Origin: Paraburkholderia terricola
Lineage (GTDB): Bacteria; Pseudomonadota; Gammaproteobacteria; Burkholderiales; Burkholderiaceae
Direction of reading: 5' to 3'
DNA: 64,000 nucleotides
Assembly (NCBI RefSeq): GCF_900142195.1
Contig: NZ_FRAB01000025.1
Location: forward strand, 1 to 64,000
Shown: in pieces, positions 53,708 through 62,004 of the stretch
Position numbering within the stretch: position 1 is the first letter of the stretch
How the letters are laid out: every line of letters begins with the position of its first letter
The notes under the pieces: model-generated
Databases searched by the model: none
What the model was told of the DNA's origin: nothing
Seen by the model: the letters and a program-made list of their open reading frames with translations, nothing else
Translations under genes and position numbers: made by a program

Positions 53708-54442
53708 TTACCAACCTCCGTCGATCTGGATGTTTTGTCCTGAGACTGCGTCGGACTGCGACGACGAGAGAAAAACCGCGAGGTTCGCGACGTCGACGGC
53801 CTGAATCCGCCGCTTCAGGCTCTGGTTCTCAAGAATCCAGTTATGGTATTGCTCGCGGGTGTCCGCACGATCACGGAATTCGGCTTCCGAAACAACGGCT
53901 CCCGGTGAAATGCCGTTCACGTTGATGCCATGAGCGCCGAGTTCACGCGCGAGCCCCTTGATCAGCCCGTAGAGAGCGCCCTTCGAAGCGATGTACGGCA
54001 CATAGCCATCCCAGCGGCCCGTCAGCGTGAGCGACGTGACGTTGACGATCTTCCCGTATTTTTTTGCCTTCATCGCGGGGCTGCACGCTCGTGCCAGCAC
54101 GAACGCGGCCGAGGAATTGATCCGGACCTGATCTTCGTATTCCTCGATCGAAAAACTCTCGAACGGTTTCATGATGACGAGCGCCGCGTTGTTGATCAGC
54201 ACGTCGATTCCGCCCACCTCGTCGGCCAGTTTCGACACGGCAGTCTCGGTAGCGGACAGCTGGTTCAGATCGCAGCCGAAATATCGCACGTCCTTGCCTA
54301 ACGTTTCCTGCGCACTCGCGGCGTCCGGCCGGTCGAGCGCGATGACCGTTGCACCTTCTTCTGCGAAACGCGATACCAGCGCACGCCCGATCGTGCCCAA
54401 CGCACCGGTGATGAGTACCTTCTTGCCTGCCAGTTGAGTCAT
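53708..54442 (-). CDS. Short-chain dehydrogenase/reductase (sugar/lactone type)
   Basis: 244-residue classical SDR. VLITGALGTIGRALVSRF, ALDRPD (NAD preference), NNAALVIMKPF, Ser in NVTSLTLTGRWDGYV, Tyr-x-x-x-Lys in YIASKGALYG, and the C-terminal SGQNIQIDGGW. It is 68 bp downstream of the binding-protein gene and 71 bp upstream of the SMP-30 lactonase, consistent with oxidation of a cyclic hemiacetal or ring alcohol to a lactone. Confidence 0.9.
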   Translation of the reverse strand: MTQLAGKKVLITGALGTIGRALVSRFAEEGATVIALDRPDAASAQETLGKDVRYFGCDLNQLSATETAVSKLADEVGGIDVLINNAALVIMKPFESFSIEEYEDQVRINSSAAFVLARACSPAMKAKKYGKIVNVTSLTLTGRWDGYVPYIASKGALYGLIKGLARELGAHGINVNGISPGAVVSEAEFRDRADTREQYHNWILENQSLKRRIQAVDVANLAVFLSSSQSDAVSGQNIQIDGGW

Positions 54443-54510
54443 TGTCCTTTGCCCTCCAATTTCCTTCGTTGCGCCCCGGTACCGTTAGTACAGCAGGACT
54501 CCTGCACGGA

Positions 54511-55482
54511 TCACCATTCGGCCGGACAAACCGAAAGATTTTCCTTCGTGATTGCCGGAGTGTCATAGGTGATGAATTGCGCCTTCGCCGTGTTCTTACC
54601 GGTGGCGGCGTCATAAAGCGCCTTGGCCGTCAGCCTGCCGAGTGTCTCCGGTTTGGTACAGACGGAGCCGTAGATCCGGCCGCTTTTGATTGCGTCGTTG
54701 CCCAGACGGGAGCCACCGGCCGTGGCAATGATCTTCGTTTTGGCATTGCTCGACCGGACGGCGCGCGCGCAGCCAATCGCCATGTCGTCGGCTTGACTAA
54801 AGAACAGGTCCAGGTCCTGATGAGCGACCAGAACATTCTGGCAAACGGACTCGCCTTTCTCGGGCGTCCAGTCCGTTGGCTGCGATGCAACGATCGTATA
54901 CTTGATCCCTGCCTTATCGAGCGCTTCCTTAAAGCCGGCACTACGCTGCCGAACCGCCGCAAATCCCGGCGCCCCTTCGATGACCGCAATCGTTACAACG
55001 CGATCCTTCGGGAGCACTTTCGCGGCAAGTTCGCCCGCTCGGGCGCCCGCGGCAACGTCATCGGTGGTGACAAGCGCGGTGAGTTTTGTGTAGACGTCTT
55101 TGAGCGGCGTCTTATTCGGGTCGCCAATCTGCGCCGCAGCCGACACGATCGGGACGTTGTTTTGCGCGGCTTTGTCCACCGAAGCTCGTGCGGCAACCGA
55201 GTCAACCGGAATCATCGCGATGCCGTCGACCTTCTGGGTGATCAGATCGTCGACAGCGTTCGCCTGCTTCGCGACGCTAGCCTGCGCGTCCAGCACGAGC
55301 GCCTTGCAGCCGAGTTCCTTGCACGCCTCCTGAAACCCCTTCCCTAGCGAAACGTCATACGGGAACTGCATGCTGTCGGCTATATAAGCCAGCGTGATCT
55401 GCTTTGCCTGCACTACGCCAGCCGTCAGCGAAACGATGGCAGTAAGTCCTGCCAACTTGATTGTCCTCGACATCCTGTTCAT
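54511..55482 (-). CDS. Sugar-type ABC transporter periplasmic binding protein
   Basis: 323 residues with a signal peptide (hydrophobic SRTIKLAGLTAIVSLTAGVVQA, cleaved before KQITLAYI). RbsB-type type-I periplasmic fold: GFQEACKELGCKALVLDAQ, IAMIPVDSVAARASVDKA, FFSQADDMAIGCARAV. Start at 55482 (MNRMSRTI). It belongs with the ATPase and permease genes at 57704-59248 but is separated from them by a toxin-antitoxin pair, and has its own copy of their promoter. Confidence 0.9.
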   Translation of the reverse strand: MNRMSRTIKLAGLTAIVSLTAGVVQAKQITLAYIADSMQFPYDVSLGKGFQEACKELGCKALVLDAQASVAKQANAVDDLITQKVDGIAMIPVDSVAARASVDKAAQNNVPIVSAAAQIGDPNKTPLKDVYTKLTALVTTDDVAAGARAGELAAKVLPKDRVVTIAVIEGAPGFAAVRQRSAGFKEALDKAGIKYTIVASQPTDWTPEKGESVCQNVLVAHQDLDLFFSQADDMAIGCARAVRSSNAKTKIIATAGGSRLGNDAIKSGRIYGSVCTKPETLGRLTAKALYDAATGKNTAKAQFITYDTPAITKENLSVCPAEW

Positions 55483-55626
55483 GTTTGTCTCCTGAATTGT
55501 CATTTGTTTTTGCCGATGTAGCCGAATGCCGAAGCATCCGCTGCCCAGTACCACGGGAACCTCGCTACGCCCGCACCTGTCACCCCGTATCGGCATTCTG
55601 CAATTACCGACTCAGAGACTGTCACC

Positions 55627-55686
55627 ACTCTAGACTTGCCGATATCAACCGTCAACATAAATGAAATACGTTCCAATCACCGAAAC
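55627..55686 (-). promoter_or_regulatory. IclR-type operator and sigma-70 promoter of the binding-protein operon
   Basis: Operator GTTCCAATCACCGAAAC (plus, 55670-55686). Leftward, TTGACG (55655-55650), 17 bp, TAGAGT (55632-55627). The 14 bases between operator and TTGACG match those before the ATPase gene (59370) apart from one base, so the two promoters are copies. The operator starts 54 bp from the -10 in both. Confidence 0.78.
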
Positions 55687-55761
55687 TTCTGCGGCAGCCA
55701 AGCGGAAGCGACATGTATCTGATTCGCTCCCTACCCTCGCTGCAGCGGCTTTACCCGTGAC

Positions 55762-56151
55762 TCACCAGATCGTCTCCACATAGACGAGTTTGCGCAGTCG
55801 CGCGTCCGGCGTAACAAGTTCGCAACCGAGCATGATCGCTGTGGCGGCAATCAGTCGTTCGTTTGAAGCAAGCTCGGACGGAAACACCGCAGCCCGGAGC
55901 GTGACCGCCATATCGACTGGCATCACATGCAGACCTTCGATCGACGTCAACGCCATCAGCCATCTGCGCTTATCTATCGACAACTGAAGCCTGCCGTCGT
56001 CGATGTAGCGGCCCAACTCCAGAACGCTGATTACCGAAATAGCGGTTTCCCCCGCCTCCCGTTCGCGCTCGATCTTCTCGCGTGCGGCAGTGCTCAGTGT
56101 TCCCTGGCCGGTGATCCACGCGACCAGTGCCTGTGTATCGAGCATGATCAC
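55762..56151 (-). CDS. vapC: PIN-domain toxin, VapC type
   Basis: 129 residues. PIN-domain acids: Asp in MLDTQALVAW at the N-terminus, Glu in SVLELGRYI, then NERLIAATAIMLG (Glu in place of the usual Asp) and VTPDARL. VapC proteins are ribonucleases held inactive by the antitoxin made from the gene just upstream (34-bp gap). Start is the GTG at 56151 (GGAG seven bases before) or the ATG at 56145. Confidence 0.88.
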   Translation of the reverse strand: MIMLDTQALVAWITGQGTLSTAAREKIEREREAGETAISVISVLELGRYIDDGRLQLSIDKRRWLMALTSIEGLHVMPVDMAVTLRAAVFPSELASNERLIAATAIMLGCELVTPDARLRKLVYVETIW

Positions 56152-56185
56152 GGTTGATCTCCCGGGTTGCTGGACGCGAGGCCTG

Positions 56186-56380
56186 TCAATCGGTGACGCA
56201 ACGCACGACCGCGGCTCGCAGCACGTCGAAAGGATTCTTTTGCTGCACCGGATAACGCCGAACCTCGATAGTCGGCCGTCCGTGATCGGTTACGATGACA
56301 CTCTCGCCCAGCATTTCTACCTGCCTGAACAATTCGCAGGCCTTTGCTTTGAAGTTCGCTTTCGACACCCGTTTTTCCAT
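56186..56380 (-). CDS. Phd/YefM-type antitoxin
   Basis: 64 residues from the ATG at 56380 (MEKRVSKANFKAKACELFRQ), with VIVTDHGRPTIEVRRYPVQ, the typical Phd/YefM middle. It would bind DNA with its N-terminus and mask the PIN toxin with its C-terminus. GGGAGA lies before the start. The pair is inserted between the permease and binding-protein genes of one transporter. Confidence 0.88.
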   Translation of the reverse strand: MEKRVSKANFKAKACELFRQVEMLGESVIVTDHGRPTIEVRRYPVQQKNPFDVLRAAVVRCVTD

Positions 56381-56456
56381 CGCCGATCTCCCGTCGCTCC
56401 CGTCACCATCAGGCGCTGCATATCGCTGCAAAGCAGCGCATAACCGCGCTTCCCAA

Positions 56457-57707
56457 TCAATGCGATTTTCCGCCCCGGCGCGACCCGCCGACCGTGTAGA
56501 TGGCGGCGGCAATAATGATGACGGTGCCCTCGATCAAACCTTGATAATTCGCGCCGAGGTTCAGAATATTGAAGCCGTTTGCCAGCGTGACGAGCAGCAG
56601 CGTCCCGGCCAGGGTCTTGATCACGCTGCCTGAACCACCGTAGAGCGAGGTGCCGCCAAGGATCGCCGAAGCAATGACCGCAAGTTCCTGGCCCTGCATC
56701 GCCGTCGGGTTGATCGCGCCGAGCCGGCTGCCGAACAACACACCGCCCACGCCCGCTACCCCGCTGCAGAGAATGAACGCCGCCATCTTGTAGCGCTTTA
56801 CATTAATCCCGGACAAGCGCGCTGCCTCAGGGTTGCCGCCGACGGCATAGATCCTTCTGCCCGTCGTCGTGAACGTCAGAACAAACCAGACAACCGCCGT
56901 AAAGGCCGCCATGTAAACGACGGGCTTTTGAACGGTCAGTTCCGAACCGCCAAGCGCGGGCATCGCGATCAGGCACAGGCCGCCTACGATCGTGAATACC
57001 GAGGATGTCATTCCACGCCCTGCACGCCGCGCCCGCGAAGCAACCAGCAGCCCTCTCGCGACCAACGCAATCCCGAGAACGAGCAGCGTCAACGCAATGT
57101 GCACCCGTCCAGCCTCGAACGTTTGCATGGCGGACAGCGCGTCGGAATCCGACACGGTCAGCGAGCGGCCATCGGTCACGATCTGCACGACGCCGCGTAT
57201 CGCGGTCAGCGTGCCGAGCGTCACGATGAACGCATTGATGCCGAGATACTGGACGATCGCGCCATTCAACACGCCGACCAGCATGGCGACGAAAACGCCA
57301 AGGAACGCCGCGGGCCAGAAGCCGACGGCATCGGCCGCAGTGACCATCACGGCAGCCGACAGCGCCGCTACTGATGCAACCGATAGATCGAAGTTTCCCG
57401 TAATGAGAATGACCGTCATGGCCACCGCGATCATCGCGACTAGCGAAGACTGGTAAAGCACATTCGTAATGTTGTTGACGGAAAGATAGTTAGCCTGTCC
57501 CGTATAGGCGGTGATTGCCGAAAGAATAAGCACCAGAAAAATCAGTGCGTAATAAACGCCCATCTCCCGAACACCCAGCAGGCGGCGCAACGGCATGGAC
57601 GGTGGCTGCGCGCCCGCTCCGCCGGTGCGGTTGACGGCCGGCTGGCCGCTGGCGGCGTCGAACGATTGGACCGGCTGGTCTTTAGAAGTCGAAAGATTCA
57701 TGGTCAC
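56457..57707 (-). CDS. Sugar-type ABC transporter permease (RbsC type)
   Basis: 416 residues. An N-terminal polar tail of about 45 residues precedes the membrane domain (YYALIFLVLILSAITAY onward), with ITGNFDLSVASVAALSAAV and GGNPEAARLSGINVKRYKMA, the RbsC signature loops. The GTG start at 57707 overlaps the ATPase stop (GTGA); an ATG at 57701 is also possible. It works with the ATPase and the RbsB-type protein at 54511. Confidence 0.9.
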   Translation of the reverse strand: MTMNLSTSKDQPVQSFDAASGQPAVNRTGGAGAQPPSMPLRRLLGVREMGVYYALIFLVLILSAITAYTGQANYLSVNNITNVLYQSSLVAMIAVAMTVILITGNFDLSVASVAALSAAVMVTAADAVGFWPAAFLGVFVAMLVGVLNGAIVQYLGINAFIVTLGTLTAIRGVVQIVTDGRSLTVSDSDALSAMQTFEAGRVHIALTLLVLGIALVARGLLVASRARRAGRGMTSSVFTIVGGLCLIAMPALGGSELTVQKPVVYMAAFTAVVWFVLTFTTTGRRIYAVGGNPEAARLSGINVKRYKMAAFILCSGVAGVGGVLFGSRLGAINPTAMQGQELAVIASAILGGTSLYGGSGSVIKTLAGTLLLVTLANGFNILNLGANYQGLIEGTVIIIAAAIYTVGGSRRGGKSH

Positions 57708-59248
57708 ACACTCTTCATGGGTTGCGCAGCGTGGGTGCAGGCCGCGCTCTGGCCACCGGCAAGCAGTATTAGTTCTTGCTCGGATGTTCCGTGCGCCTCG
57801 CGTTGGGCAATGCAGCGCCCGTCGCGCATCACTAGAATCCGTTGGCTCACGGCCAGCAATTCTTCGAATTCCGAAGAAACGATGACGACGGATTTGCCTG
57901 CCGCCGCGAGTTCACGCACGAGCAGCAGAATGTCGGTCTTCGCGCCGATATCGATACCGGAGGTAGGTTCGTCGAGTAAAAATACCTTCACATCGCTGAA
58001 CAGCCATTTGGCGATCGTCACCTTCTGCGCGTTGCCGCCGCTCAGTTCCGTGACGAGTGAATCGGGCGATGGCGCCTTGATCTTCAATCGCCGGATCGCA
58101 TCTTCCCCGCGTGTCCTCTCGGTTTCCCGGCGTGGAAAAATGCCGCGCGAAGACACGCCTTCGAGCGCCGGCAGCGTGGTATTCCGCCAAATCTCGAACG
58201 CCGGCACGAGGCCCTGTCTCATCCGGTCCTCCGGCACGAGCCCGATTCCTGCTCTCACCGCCGCCATCGTGGAACGACGCACCGCTTTGCCGCACACCAA
58301 CACGTCGCCGGTGGCGTCCGGATCGGCGCCGAAGATCGCATGCAGCAATTCGCTGCGGCCCGAGCCTAGCAGGCCTGCAATACCGATCACTTCCCCCGCC
58401 ATGAGCTTCAGCGAAACCGGGCTGAGCTTGTCCGGCGACGCCAGGTTGCGCAACTCCAATTGCACCGGGGCACTGGCGCTGACCTGTTTGGCGGGCGACC
58501 GTTCCAGCGCGACTAGTTGCCGCCCAACGATCGCTTCCGCGAGGCGCGTCTCGTCGAGATCGCACGTATTGGCGCGAACGACTACCTCACCGTCACGCAG
58601 GATGGTCACGCAATCGGTCAATGCCATCACTTCGTCGAGGAAGTGCGAAACAAACAGGATCGCCTTGTTCTCGACGCGGGACAGATGGCGCACGATTCGA
58701 TAGACGACTTCACGTTCCTCGGTCGCAAGCGAAGCCGTGGGCTCGTCCATGACGATGAGTTCCGCACCGGTGCCAAGGGCCTGGAAGACGGCAACCATCT
58801 GGCGCTGCCCGATCGACAGATCACCGACGAGCCGATCGGGATCGAGCCAATAGCCCGTACGCGCGCAGATGTCGCTGTACCGCGCGTGCAGCGACGCGTC
58901 GCGCCGCCAGCGGCCACTCGCGCCGAGGAACACGTTTTCGATGACCGACAGCGCCGGAACGAGCGGAATATGTTGATGAATGGTCGCGACACCCATCTCG
59001 TTCGCTTCCCTTGGTGTCGACCACTGGACCGGCGCACCGCGCCATATGATCTGGCCGCCCGACGCCTGAAACGTGCCCGAGAGGATCTTGATCAACGTCG
59101 ACTTTCCCGCGCCATTCGCCCCGAGCAATCCATAGACTTTTCCGCGGGCGATTTCAAGGTCGACACCACGTAGTGCGACCAGCCCATTCGGGAACGTCTT
59201 TGTGATTCGCTCCAGACGCATGAGCGGAACCTCTTCCGCCAATTGCAT
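57704..59248 (-). CDS. Sugar-type ABC transporter ATPase, two nucleotide-binding domains (RbsA/MglA type)
   Basis: 514 residues. The first domain has Walker A GANGAGKSTLIKIL and signature DLSIGQRQMVAVFQALG; the second has GLLGSGRSELLHAIFG (a modified P-loop, as is usual for RbsA) and LSGGNAQKVTIAKWLFSD with DEPTSGIDIG. Start at 59248 after AGGAGACGAG. Its promoter region carries an IclR-type operator. Confidence 0.92.
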   Translation of the reverse strand: MQLAEEVPLMRLERITKTFPNGLVALRGVDLEIARGKVYGLLGANGAGKSTLIKILSGTFQASGGQIIWRGAPVQWSTPREANEMGVATIHQHIPLVPALSVIENVFLGASGRWRRDASLHARYSDICARTGYWLDPDRLVGDLSIGQRQMVAVFQALGTGAELIVMDEPTASLATEEREVVYRIVRHLSRVENKAILFVSHFLDEVMALTDCVTILRDGEVVVRANTCDLDETRLAEAIVGRQLVALERSPAKQVSASAPVQLELRNLASPDKLSPVSLKLMAGEVIGIAGLLGSGRSELLHAIFGADPDATGDVLVCGKAVRRSTMAAVRAGIGLVPEDRMRQGLVPAFEIWRNTTLPALEGVSSRGIFPRRETERTRGEDAIRRLKIKAPSPDSLVTELSGGNAQKVTIAKWLFSDVKVFLLDEPTSGIDIGAKTDILLLVRELAAAGKSVVIVSSEFEELLAVSQRILVMRDGRCIAQREAHGTSEQELILLAGGQSAACTHAAQPMKSV

Positions 59249-59326
59249 CTCGTCTCCTTACTATTTTTCGACTGGTGGCGGAAATATTCGCCTGCCGCCG
59301 GTGCGCAATGCCGCGCGTTGTTTTGA

Positions 59327-59386
59327 ACTGTAGTCGGCATCAAGCCCGTCGTCAACATAAATGAAATGCGTTCCGACCACCGAAAC
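59327..59386 (-). promoter_or_regulatory. IclR-type operator and sigma-70 promoter of the ATPase-permease genes
   Basis: Operator GTTCCGACCACCGAAAC (plus, 59370-59386). Leftward, TTGACG (59355-59350), 17 bp, TACAGT (59332-59327). The spacing equals that at 55627-55686. Confidence 0.8.
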
Positions 59387-59448
59387 CCGCTGGCAATATG
59401 CTGATGATTTGCCCGGCTCGATTCAGGTCTCGATACGGTGTTGCCAAA

Positions 59449-59496
59449 GTTCCGATGACCGAAACTTATGCCGTTCAATAAAACGTATGCTACGAT
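59449..59496 (+). promoter_or_regulatory. IclR-type operator and extended -10 promoter of the cupin-like gene
   Basis: Operator GTTCCGATGACCGAAAC (59449-59465). ATGCCG (59468-59473) and TGC-TACGAT with the -10 at 59491-59496, 42 bp from the operator start. It is divergent from the ATPase promoter. The 59249-59585 gap holds nothing else. Confidence 0.75.
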
Positions 59497-59585
59497 TCCG
59501 CCACCGGTCGCCGATAGCGTCAGCGGCCACATGATCCGTCGGGGATCGAGTCAACAGGCAACGCAAGACCTAAGGAGAAAGACTG

Positions 59586-60338
59586 ATGATTTACACTCGA
59601 AGCGGCGCAGACGCGCTCGCGCAGCGCCAGACCATCGTTTCCCCAGGAACCGGGAACCAGCATTGGGGAACGGTGTATTTCGGGCCCCGCTCGTCATCCA
59701 GCTCGGCTCCGGGGCCGCAAGCCACGATGTCCGAGTTGAGGGCACACGAGACCATCGTTCCGCACTTCCACGGTGTCAGCATGTTCCAATGCTTCATCTC
59801 CGGATCCGGCACCCTCGGTGCGCGCAAGCAGGTGATCGAGCCGCTCACGGTCCAGTTCAAGGATCACCACACCGCGTACGGGCCGATCATCTCCGGCGCG
59901 CAAGGCCTCTCCTTTGTAGCTATGCGCATGTACACCGGCAACTCGGAGCCGGTCTATCTCGACAAGCCTGGTTACCGTGACAGGCTGGAACCCAGCAAAC
60001 GCCGGCATCTGACATCGGAGCCCGTGCGCTTTTCCACTGCGCCGGTCATGCAGTCGCGCACCGAAGCGGTTTGGGAGACTCTTTTTCAGGACGTGGAGGA
60101 CGGCATGCATGCGCAGGTCGTGCGGATCGGCGCGGGAATGTCCGTCCAGGGTCCTGATCCACGTGCCGCCGCCGGGTACTATGTGTTCGTAGGCAATGGC
60201 AGCCTGCTTCACAATGACGAGGAGCTCCCGCTCTGGTCCATGGTCGTCGTCGAGCCTAACGAAGAAAAATTCGAACTCCGCGCCGGCGAATTCGGCCTCG
60301 AGGCGCTCGTGCTCCAATACCCACGCGAGCAACGATAA
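59586..60338 (+). CDS. Cupin-like protein of unknown function
   Basis: 250 residues, no signal peptide. TIVPHFHGVSMFQCFISGSGTLG resembles a cupin metal motif (His-x-His), then VQFKDHHTAYGPIISG. A second, weaker barrel-like half starts near residue 150 (MHAQVVRIGAGMSVQGPDP), so it may be a bicupin. AGGAGAAAGACTG precedes the ATG. It heads a two-gene unit with the dehydrogenase at 60416 and could be an isomerase, dioxygenase or lyase of the pathway; the family alone does not tell. Confidence 0.8.
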   Translation: MIYTRSGADALAQRQTIVSPGTGNQHWGTVYFGPRSSSSSAPGPQATMSELRAHETIVPHFHGVSMFQCFISGSGTLGARKQVIEPLTVQFKDHHTAYGPIISGAQGLSFVAMRMYTGNSEPVYLDKPGYRDRLEPSKRRHLTSEPVRFSTAPVMQSRTEAVWETLFQDVEDGMHAQVVRIGAGMSVQGPDPRAAAGYYVFVGNGSLLHNDEELPLWSMVVVEPNEEKFELRAGEFGLEALVLQYPREQR

Positions 60339-60415
60339 GCACTACGTACGCACCGTTCCCGGCAGTCGCCGGGTTCGGGCGCACGCCCTTCATGTCATCC
60401 CGGAGACGATGCGAA

Positions 60416-61750
60416 ATGAAGATTGGCTATATTGGTCTGGGTGCACTTGGCAGTCAGCTCGCACGCAGATTTCTGCCGGACCATAGTCTGTGCGTTTGGG
60501 ACATCAATCCGGGCGCGGCGAACGCGTTTGCCGCGCTCGGCGCCGACGTCGCGCCGACCGCAGCCGAATTGGCTCGGCGATGCGACGTCATTTTTCTCTG
60601 CCTGCCGCGCAGTTCGGACGTAAGAAACGTTGTTTTTGGAGAGAGCGGGCTCGCAGCAGGACTGAGCGCCGGCAAGCTCGTCGTCGATCAGACCAGTGGC
60701 ATTCCGGAAGAAACGTGGCGCATCGCGGACGAGTTGCTGCAATCGGGTGTCGAAATGATGGATGCGGCGGTCTCCGCGAGTCCACACATCGTCATGAGCG
60801 GGGGCGCGACGTTAATGGCCTCTGCTTCCGACCCCGTGTTCGAGCGCGCGCTGCCTGCTCTGCGCGCGATTACTGCGACCATCTATCGATGTGGTTCGCG
60901 TGTCGGCGACGGCCAGGCAATGAAGACGGTCAACAATGCGATGAACGCGGGTTGCCGTCTGGGAACGCTCGAAGTGGTGGCGGCCGGCAGGAAAGCCGGG
61001 CTGTCGCTCGCGTCGATGTCGGACTTTCTGAGCCGCAGCGAGGCGCGCAATCAAACGACCGAAAAAATGCTGCCGGCACTCTTGGAAGGTAAGCAGTCCA
61101 CCAACTTTACCCTTTCGCTGTTGCTAAAAGACGTGACGCAGGCTGTGTCGCTCGGTGTGTCCAATCGTGTGCCGATGCCACTGACCACCATTGTTCGGAG
61201 CCTGCTACAGATTGGCGTCAATACGCTCGGCGACAACGCGCAGTTGGAAGACATGGTCGGCCTCATCGAGTCGATGGCCGGCACGCGGATGGCTGACAAC
61301 AGCGATGCGCCGTCGCCCACGGAGGCGAACGCCAAATCGATCGAACACGTTGGTCAGCACGACATCGCCGATCTCATCACTAGCGCGATCGCCTCGCTCT
61401 GCCGACTCGTCACCTACGAATGCATCGCAGCGGGTCTGAGGTATGGACTGCGGCTCGAAGACATGGCTGAGGTCATCAGCCGAGGCTCTGGCTGGAGCGA
61501 CGCGTCGAAGTCCGTCTTCGCGGAGTTGCTCGGCGGCACAGGTGGTGCCGGCAGGGACTTGATGTCGGTCACCGACAGTGTCGAAGCCGCATGTGCGCTC
61601 GGCGATCGCCGGGGTGCCCCGATGCTTATCGCCAATACCGTCCGCTGTCTCCTTGAGCAGGCAGTCAATCAGCTTGGCGCCGCCCGGCTCGAAGATCTTG
61701 CTGGACTTTATGACGCGATGACGGGCGCCCGCCTGAAGCGTTCCGCTTAA
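60416..61750 (+). CDS. 3-hydroxyisobutyrate dehydrogenase-type protein with duplicated C-terminal domain
   Basis: 444 residues; ordinary members have about 290-300. Rossmann domain MKIGYIGLGALGSQLARRFL, CLPRSSDVRNVVF, DAAVSASPHIVMSGGATLMA, then the all-helical domain with catalytic Lys and Asn in DGQAMKTVNNAMNAG (about residue 172). After a linker (DAPSPTEAN) a second all-helical copy follows (ITSAIASLCRLVTYECIAAG onward to YDAMTGARL), which lacks the Lys and Asn. The extra copy resembles an intramolecular dimer partner. GGAGA upstream; reaction on a 2-hydroxymethyl or beta-hydroxy acid is likely. Confidence 0.87.
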   Translation: MKIGYIGLGALGSQLARRFLPDHSLCVWDINPGAANAFAALGADVAPTAAELARRCDVIFLCLPRSSDVRNVVFGESGLAAGLSAGKLVVDQTSGIPEETWRIADELLQSGVEMMDAAVSASPHIVMSGGATLMASASDPVFERALPALRAITATIYRCGSRVGDGQAMKTVNNAMNAGCRLGTLEVVAAGRKAGLSLASMSDFLSRSEARNQTTEKMLPALLEGKQSTNFTLSLLLKDVTQAVSLGVSNRVPMPLTTIVRSLLQIGVNTLGDNAQLEDMVGLIESMAGTRMADNSDAPSPTEANAKSIEHVGQHDIADLITSAIASLCRLVTYECIAAGLRYGLRLEDMAEVISRGSGWSDASKSVFAELLGGTGGAGRDLMSVTDSVEAACALGDRRGAPMLIANTVRCLLEQAVNQLGAARLEDLAGLYDAMTGARLKRSA

Positions 61751-62004
61751 ACATCCCCGGTTACATCGGAACCGGCGCCGCCCGGCAAGTTGCTGTTCTC
61801 TTCATCATCGAGTCGGGATCCATCTCGCAGATCTAGCGGGCAGCCGTCGGGCGGCCAACTCCACGCAGATTCCCAGCGTCCCAGCGCCGGACGAGTTCAC
61901 ATGTCGCGCCATGCGGTCCTGATGGCGGTCCAGACTCGCTGGGGAGCTCATGCTTCGAGCAAGCGCGCCACCAACCAGAAGGCGACGCGCGAAGGCTTTT
62001 CAGG

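Noticed and set aside
57666..58703. A 345-residue plus-strand open frame rich in Ser and Arg
   Set aside because: Antisense of the ABC ATPase gene, low-complexity composition, no ribosome site.
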